DNA of 64,000 bases from assembly GCA_036874045.1 (NCBI GenBank), contig CM072335.1, positions 12,048,001 through 12,112,000 of the forward strand, in the 5' to 3' direction. The notes under the pieces were generated by a model, which ran no database searches, was not told the DNA's origin, and worked only from the letters and a program-made list of their open reading frames with translations. Made by a program: the position numbers and the translations under genes. The stretch comes from Cymodocea nodosa. Taxonomy: Eukaryota; Streptophyta; Magnoliopsida; Alismatales; Cymodoceaceae. Below are positions 58,816 through 64,000 of this stretch, in pieces (position 1 is the stretch's first letter; every line of letters begins with the position of its first letter).

Positions 58816-60700
58816 TGTTAGGACCAGATGGCTCATCAAAAGGAGGGGTGAATGGTGATGTTATCAATTATATTTACTATTAACAATTTTAATGATTATT
58901 GAGTTGGTACATTCAAGTGTGTAGTTTAGGCAAGTAAATCTATGTACGAGGAGAAAAAAAAAAAAAATACATAGAGAATTTTAGGTGGTTCATTACTAAC
59001 GACTAATTCACCTTAAAGGTACACTTTAGGCTTCATTACTAAATTTACTTACACCATTACTTTTAGGTTAAAGTAAGAATCAACCATTTACTTAAACTTT
59101 CAGGTTGAAATTTTAACCAATAGCACTTGAAGTTTTTTGATATAAACTTCAAAAAATAATCAGCTTGACTTTAATCAAAGTTTGTGTATGAAGAGCTCAT
59201 AATACTTAAAATTAACTTTTTGCTGAATTTTGCACAATGCTTGAAAATATCTTGTGAATTGTTGTTAACTTGATTTCTCATTTTTTCTTTTAGGATTGAT
59301 CTCTTTATAAGTATATATTATCATTATTTTGTTATGATCCTTGATCCCTTCTTATACTAAGGAATGTAACGATTGAATTTCTTCCAACGTTATGCAAACT
59401 GATGTATTTACTGATCTATCAGTTCCAAAAATTGAAAGTTACCATTTGATCGACAATGCTTGAAAATATCTAGTGAATTGCTATTAACTTGATTTCTCAC
59501 TTTTTCTTTTAGGATTGCTCTCTTTATAAGTATATATTATCGTTGTTTTGTTATGATCCTTGTTCCCTTCTTATACTAAGGAATTTAATGATCAAATTTC
59601 TTCCAACATTATGCAAATTGATGTACTTACTGATCTGTCAATCTTAAAAATTGAAGGTTACCGTTTGATCGACTATCAAGTATTTTCCAAATTCGATTTT
59701 CTTTTAGATCGTTAAGTTAACTCAACAAGTATTTTCTTAACGAGTTGTTCTACCTTGTCTTCTGTGAATACACGTTGAGTTATGTTAACTCAACAAGTTT
59801 TGTCATGTGAAAGTTACTAACTTAATAAGTTATGCACATGATATTTGTTCTACTCATGTTTTTGTAATAATACGTTGAGTTATGCTAACTCAATGAGTTC
59901 TTTCTTATGTTTATATATGAAGTCTGTCATGTGATATTTTAAGTTGGCTGCATGTGATATTTGCTAACTCAACGAGTTGTGTTGCCTTATAAATCTATAA
60001 GTATATGTTGAGTTAACTTAATGAGTTATTCTTTAATAAGTTCTTTCAGAGTATGTAGGACTATAGTATCACAAGAGAGAGAAAGTGAATTGTTTCTTTA
60101 GAATTTTAAATTCTAGCAGATAAAACAAGAGTATAAAAACTCACTATTTGTAATTCTAAACTTTTTATTGATAAAATAAAAATTTACAATCGTTTTAGCA
60201 CAATTCCTTATTAGTTCTAATACAATTTTTTCAAGTTACAATTCAATATAAAATAGGATTTACTTTATTCTAATTGATTGAATTGTATATTCAAACCTAA
60301 GTCTTTATACGTAACTTTTGATTCTTGTTTTTTGCTTTGCTTCTATATCTCTTTGTTTTTCTCTTTGAATCTCTTAAACTTTCTTTATGATAGCTCTTTC
60401 TCTGTTTTGCTTAGGATTCGATGGAATTGTTCTACTTTGATTGAGATTCTTTTGCTTTGATTTAGATTTCTTTGCTTTGTGTGTGGTTTTTGGAATTTTG
60501 GGATTTCTCTCTTTTGATTTTAAGATTTTTTCTTTCTTGGTCAGGATTTACTTTGTTTGGTGTGAGGATGAATGAAGTGTAGCTTGTATCATTTACTTAT
60601 AGCGGTAGAACTGAAGTTTAAAGTTTAAGTAGAAAGTGACATTGTAAAATAAAAATTTGGGGTGGAAGGATCTATTATAATTACATGTGTGTGAATCTCC
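58816..60700 (-). repeat. Sirevirus-like LTR sequence, decayed (minus strand)
   Basis: On the minus strand, ATTCACCCCTCCTTTTGATG ... GGTCCTAACA (ending 58816) resembles the LTR end at 25170. A further TGTAGGAC...CACAAGAGAGAG motif at 60054 suggests a second, overlapping copy. The U3-side part (59700-60050) is full of GTTGAGTTA / TAACTCAAC repeats. No clear PBS was found, so the call is tentative. Confidence 0.4.
59235..59672 (+). repeat. Tandem duplication of a 219-bp unit
   Basis: Copy 1 (59235-59453) and copy 2 (59454-59672) both run from CAATGCTTGAAAATATCT to CGTTTGATCGA or its variant, with about ten scattered differences. It sits within the LTR-like stretch. Confidence 0.78.
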
Positions 60701-60819
60701 TGATATATTGAAAAGTTACGTATCTTGAGAGGCTGAAGAGTCACGAACAACCCATAAGAATGTTGTCAGAAGGGTATGCTGTTGACAAATAATCTCATAT
60801 GGTAAAAACTAAAAACCAA

Positions 60820-61330
60820 TGTTTTTGAAACTGGACTGGACATTGAATCATTTTCTGTCTGACCTAGTTCAAAATTTGGTCCAGTCTGGTGAAATCAAAA
60901 TTACATCACAATTCAATTAATTAAAAATCATAATTATCCTAAAATGTGAAAAATCAGGAAGAAAAATAAGAAAATTTCAGGAAAAGTACAGTTTTTCCAA
61001 TTATATGCATTATACCAATAGATAATGAAAACTATCACATATGTGACATGAGACAGTAACGTTTAGTTTACTAAATACTTTTTACTTGCTAATAGACTCA
61101 AATAAGATGTATGATTGCATCATATAAAATAATCCCATCAAGTGTAAGCTGTAATGAGTTCAAAAACAACAATAATTGCAAAATAAAATAGGTTGCGTTA
61201 GTTGCATCTTGGTTATCCACCAAGAGAGAACTAATCTGACCATAGGTTGTCGTGGTTCAACTGGCCGGTTCATCTGATGGTTGAACTGGCTAGGCTACCA
61301 GTCCATGTTATGACCAGTTCAAGCCGGTTT
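60820..61330. other. AACTGG/CCGGTT-rich block
   Basis: Clusters of CTGGACTGGAC, GGTCCAGTCTGG, AACTGGCCGGTTCA and CAGTTCAAGCCGGTT at both ends resemble subterminal repeats of small DNA transposons. No terminal repeat or target duplication could be fixed. Confidence 0.25.
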
Positions 61331-62347
61331 TATATTTTTTTTTCGGTGTCATATTTGGATTTAAGCTGAATTTGTATTTTATAATACATATAGAAGGTTG
61401 TGAATTTTCAATGTAGTGATTTCAAGGAGTCAACAAATAAGGTGCTCTGGAATCTGGACGAAGACATTTTCTCATTTTAGTATCAACCTAGTGTAAAGCT
61501 GCAATAAAATCAAACAAGTTTCCACTTTTCTTAAGTTCTGTACTCGTACCCAATCTTCTTTGATATACTTTACGTATTGCTGTTGTTTGACAGAAAATAT
61601 AGCACGTAGACCCAAACCTGATATTTAACTTGTTATAAAATAAGCAAATTGTTCTACCTCTGTATGGTAACAGTGCCTAGAGTTATGTGCTCTTTTGACA
61701 GTTCTCATAAATTGTAGGCCCCTGACAAGGGGCAGTTACTTGTCTGTTTAATCTTAAACTGAATCATAGGAACATTTTTGTTGGTGGATGATTTCACCTT
61801 ATGTATATTGGAAATTTCCCTGAAATACCTACCGCTTTTAAACCCATGATCTTCCAATGGTTGTATACCCACCTTTGATAACCTTTGTTTAGCATCAACC
61901 TCTTTTTTTATGATAATGGTAATTGTTTTATCTAATTCGAATTCAGGATTTCTTTCCTAAGAATAGTGTGTACCTCATTGTTGGTATATTGTCTATCGCA
62001 TTGATTGTATTATTTGTGCATATGCATAAAGTGAATGTGCTGTTTTAGATTAAGGAAATGAATTTTAATTTGAAATGTCATGCTTTATTTAACAATCATA
62101 CAGTCTTACCGGTTACCGCCATCCGGGATAGACCAATAATATCATGAGGCAGTACCATCAGGCGGGTAAACCAGTAGGGCCTGTTGGCAAGACTGTTATC
62201 ATTGGCCACTCTAGTCTCTCTGCCAATTGAAACCACCACTTTGGAATAATGCATTGTATCGTTTCCTATAGCATTTGCTCAAGAAAATGTGAACATGAAA
62301 TTTTGGTTCTCTTGTCTAACTAGCTTTCTTTTCACCATACGATATAG

Positions 62348-62418
62348 GGTGCATGGCTGCCTTGGAAGCTGAACATTATCTACAAGAAATCGGCGCTCAG
62401 ATAAGCAAGACAGATTGA
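62348..62418 (+). CDS. NTR: NADPH-thioredoxin reductase, exon 2 of 2
   Basis: After the acceptor ATAG at 62347 the exon supplies two bases to codon 356, then [17 protein letters not shown]...KTD and TGA at 62416-62418 (22 residues). CMAALxAExYLQ is the conserved C-terminus of plant and bacterial low-molecular-weight thioredoxin reductases, continuing directly from the AAGTG end of exon 1 at 40145. Frame and phase agree exactly, so the assignment holds despite the 22.2-kb gap. Confidence 0.92.
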
Positions 62419-64000
62419 CTACTTGTGGATCCTGAAGTGGACGGGCAGCTGAGGGCTCCAAAGGCTAATCTGTAGTAAGATTTATTATTCTTCTGCTGGC
62501 ACCGCTAGAATCAGCTGTTTTCTGCCACTTTTGGATCCATAACGCAATTGGGAAGGCCGAGACATGCCTCTGTTACCATTTTAAAAATGCTTCTACATTT
62601 TATTTGGGAATTTCTTTCCTTTCTCTTTTAGTCAAGCAAAATGTTACCTCTTAAGATACACATATTCATGATAAAGTTCTAACATTCATGCTTTCAAGAT
62701 TAAATGTAGTTTGTTTTACATTAGGAGATTGACAACTTTTTATCTGTTTTGTTTCTTTGTCTCATTTAGCTCGTGTTTCTTACCTCCATCAAGCATTCTT
62801 CTGTCTTCTATTATTTTTAATCATTTGATTGGTTTGAGTGGTTCCAATATTTTTTTAGTTGTAATCTATCCATATATCAATTACTATTATCATATGCGTG
62901 ATTCAAGTGGGGTTTGTACACTCAGAATCTGATGAAATTGAAAATTTTTTTTGTTACCTTTCGAGTGATGAGTTGTTTGTGCATTTTGGAATTCAAATTC
63001 TTTGAGAAATTGAATTTCAATCAGGTATAAATGTTGGGAAAATGAATTCTCGACTTAAAAGGTCGAAATTCAATTTCTCAAATATTTTATTTTAAAGATT
63101 CGGTTGAACCAAGTGAAAGAGACTTTTTATTATTATTTTAATTTTGATTGAATCAAATAAATATTTCAATTCACCGGTAACACCTTCTCTCTCTATATAT
63201 ATTTTAATATTATTATTATATTTTTTTAACCTATTTTTTTCTTTTTATTTTCATTTGTAAGTTTCACCTAATTTTAATTAAATAAGGAGTTAAATATGCA
63301 TATCTAGTTTTAACAAATGATATATACAAATTGAATTTAATATATTATTTTAAACACTTATTATAAAATTGTTATGATTATCTATGATGAAAATAAATTT
63401 TCATAAAACCAAAAGTGACGACTTAAGATGTAACATTATGATTCTTTAAAGGGTAGAATAATATTTTGGAAATGAATTTGATAGGTTATTTTTAATTAAT
63501 TACTCATATCAAAAGATGTGAATATCTACATTGACATTTTTTTTCAACTATAAAAATACTTAAATTCATTTTTTCGTAGACATTCATGGTATTTTTATTA
63601 TGAATGCTCAAAATAACATATCAAATTTAATTTTGATATATCAATTAACGAGATTAAATATATGATTCATAAAGAAAATAATGTCAAAATCAAAAGTAAA
63701 AAAGTAAAATAAAATAACGTAATTCAAATGGGAGAAAAATGTTATACAAACTCAATATGTCATTTTCAAATATAGGAAAAATTACTATAAGTACTAAAAT
63801 TAACATTTTCTTAAAATACTTTTAGATTTTCAAAATATCTTAAATATAATAGTTATTTTTTGAATTCAACGTGTCATTGTTATAGTCCTATTTGTAAGAT
63901 TTATCTAAGTAACTATTTAATTGAGATGTATTTCAATTTAGATATTCTTAAATTTTTTATCTAAGTTGTAACTTCGTTCAAAAAGTTTTCTTTTAACTTT
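62419..64000. other. NTR 3' flank and AT-rich intergenic DNA
   Basis: The first few hundred bases should hold the NTR 3' UTR; no clear poly(A) signal was chosen. The rest is AT-rich with no gene or repeat recognised. A short GAATTCTCGACTTAAAAGG / GAAATTGAATTTC foldback lies at about 62985-63085. Confidence 0.4.

Larger units (their letters stand above)
40146..62347 (+). other. Giant NTR intron (22,202 bp), GT-AG
   Basis: Donor GG|GTTAGT at 40146; acceptor ACGATATAG|GG at 62346-62347. Both ends preserve the reading frame (phase 1). The intron contains a copia element (40526-51387) with nested Athila sequence and an F-box-like pseudogene, a hAT-type element (57192-57678), LTR-like debris (58816-60700) and AT-rich filler. 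No other NTR-like exon was seen inside. Confidence 0.88.

Overview
The window reads as nuclear DNA of a flowering plant, most likely a monocot. It is AT-rich and dominated by retrotransposons, with two well-preserved single-copy-type host genes. Both host genes have GC-rich 5' coding exons against the AT-rich background, a gradient typical of many monocots. The cell-cycle kinase also carries residues I associate with monocot CDKB2 (for example an ILMYQLCKG block and a DLGLSRA activation segment). The species cannot be named from sequence alone.

Layout. (1) 1-16.7 kb: a decayed Ty3/gypsy element of Athila type on + (gag end, protease, RT/RNase H, integrase, an acidic ORF, an env-like ORF, 3' LTR at 14577-16736). 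Its integrase is split at 4051/9736 by a nested 5.68-kb PIF/Harbinger DNA transposon with TTA target duplications. That transposon holds a truncated transposase, a Myb/SANT-like ORF1 and several strange repeat arrays. A 298-bp piece of the same LTR family, inverted, lies at the left edge. (2) 16.7-28 kb: Ty1/copia (Sirevirus-like) gag-pol debris in both orientations, two Athila LTRs facing each other (19249-22960 + and 23157-24965 -), a solo LTR of another family nested in the first, and a copia LTR with PBS on -. (3) 28.8-29.4 kb: two tandem copies of a decayed plastid 16S rRNA fragment. (4) 30162-32171 (-): an apparently intact eight-exon B2-type cyclin-dependent kinase gene, with a consensus MSA (MYB3R) site upstream. 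(5) 33.4-36.1 kb: the 3' end of another Athila element with LTR. (6) 39080-62418 (+): an NADPH-thioredoxin reductase gene of two exons separated by a 22.2-kb intron. The intron contains a near-complete 10.9-kb copia element (40526-51387), itself invaded by rearranged Athila sequence and an F-box-like pseudogene, plus a small hAT-type element and more LTR-like debris. (7) 62.4-64 kb: AT-rich, nothing recognised.

How it fits together. The host genes are divergently placed (CDKB2 on -, NTR on +) about 6.9 kb apart, with an Athila LTR between them. The most unusual recurring signal is a family of short inverted repeats (GTTGAGTTA...TAACTCAAC, and AACTATCCGAA...ATCGGATAGTT). They recur in the U3-type regions of Athila LTRs and also next to the copia-like LTRs, so unrelated element superfamilies here share promoter-like modules. 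The LTR at 14577 also has a triplicated ~137-bp unit, each copy opening with CACGTGTC. I see no bacterial-type systems, CRISPR arrays or tRNA genes. The rRNA sequence is organellar-derived debris.
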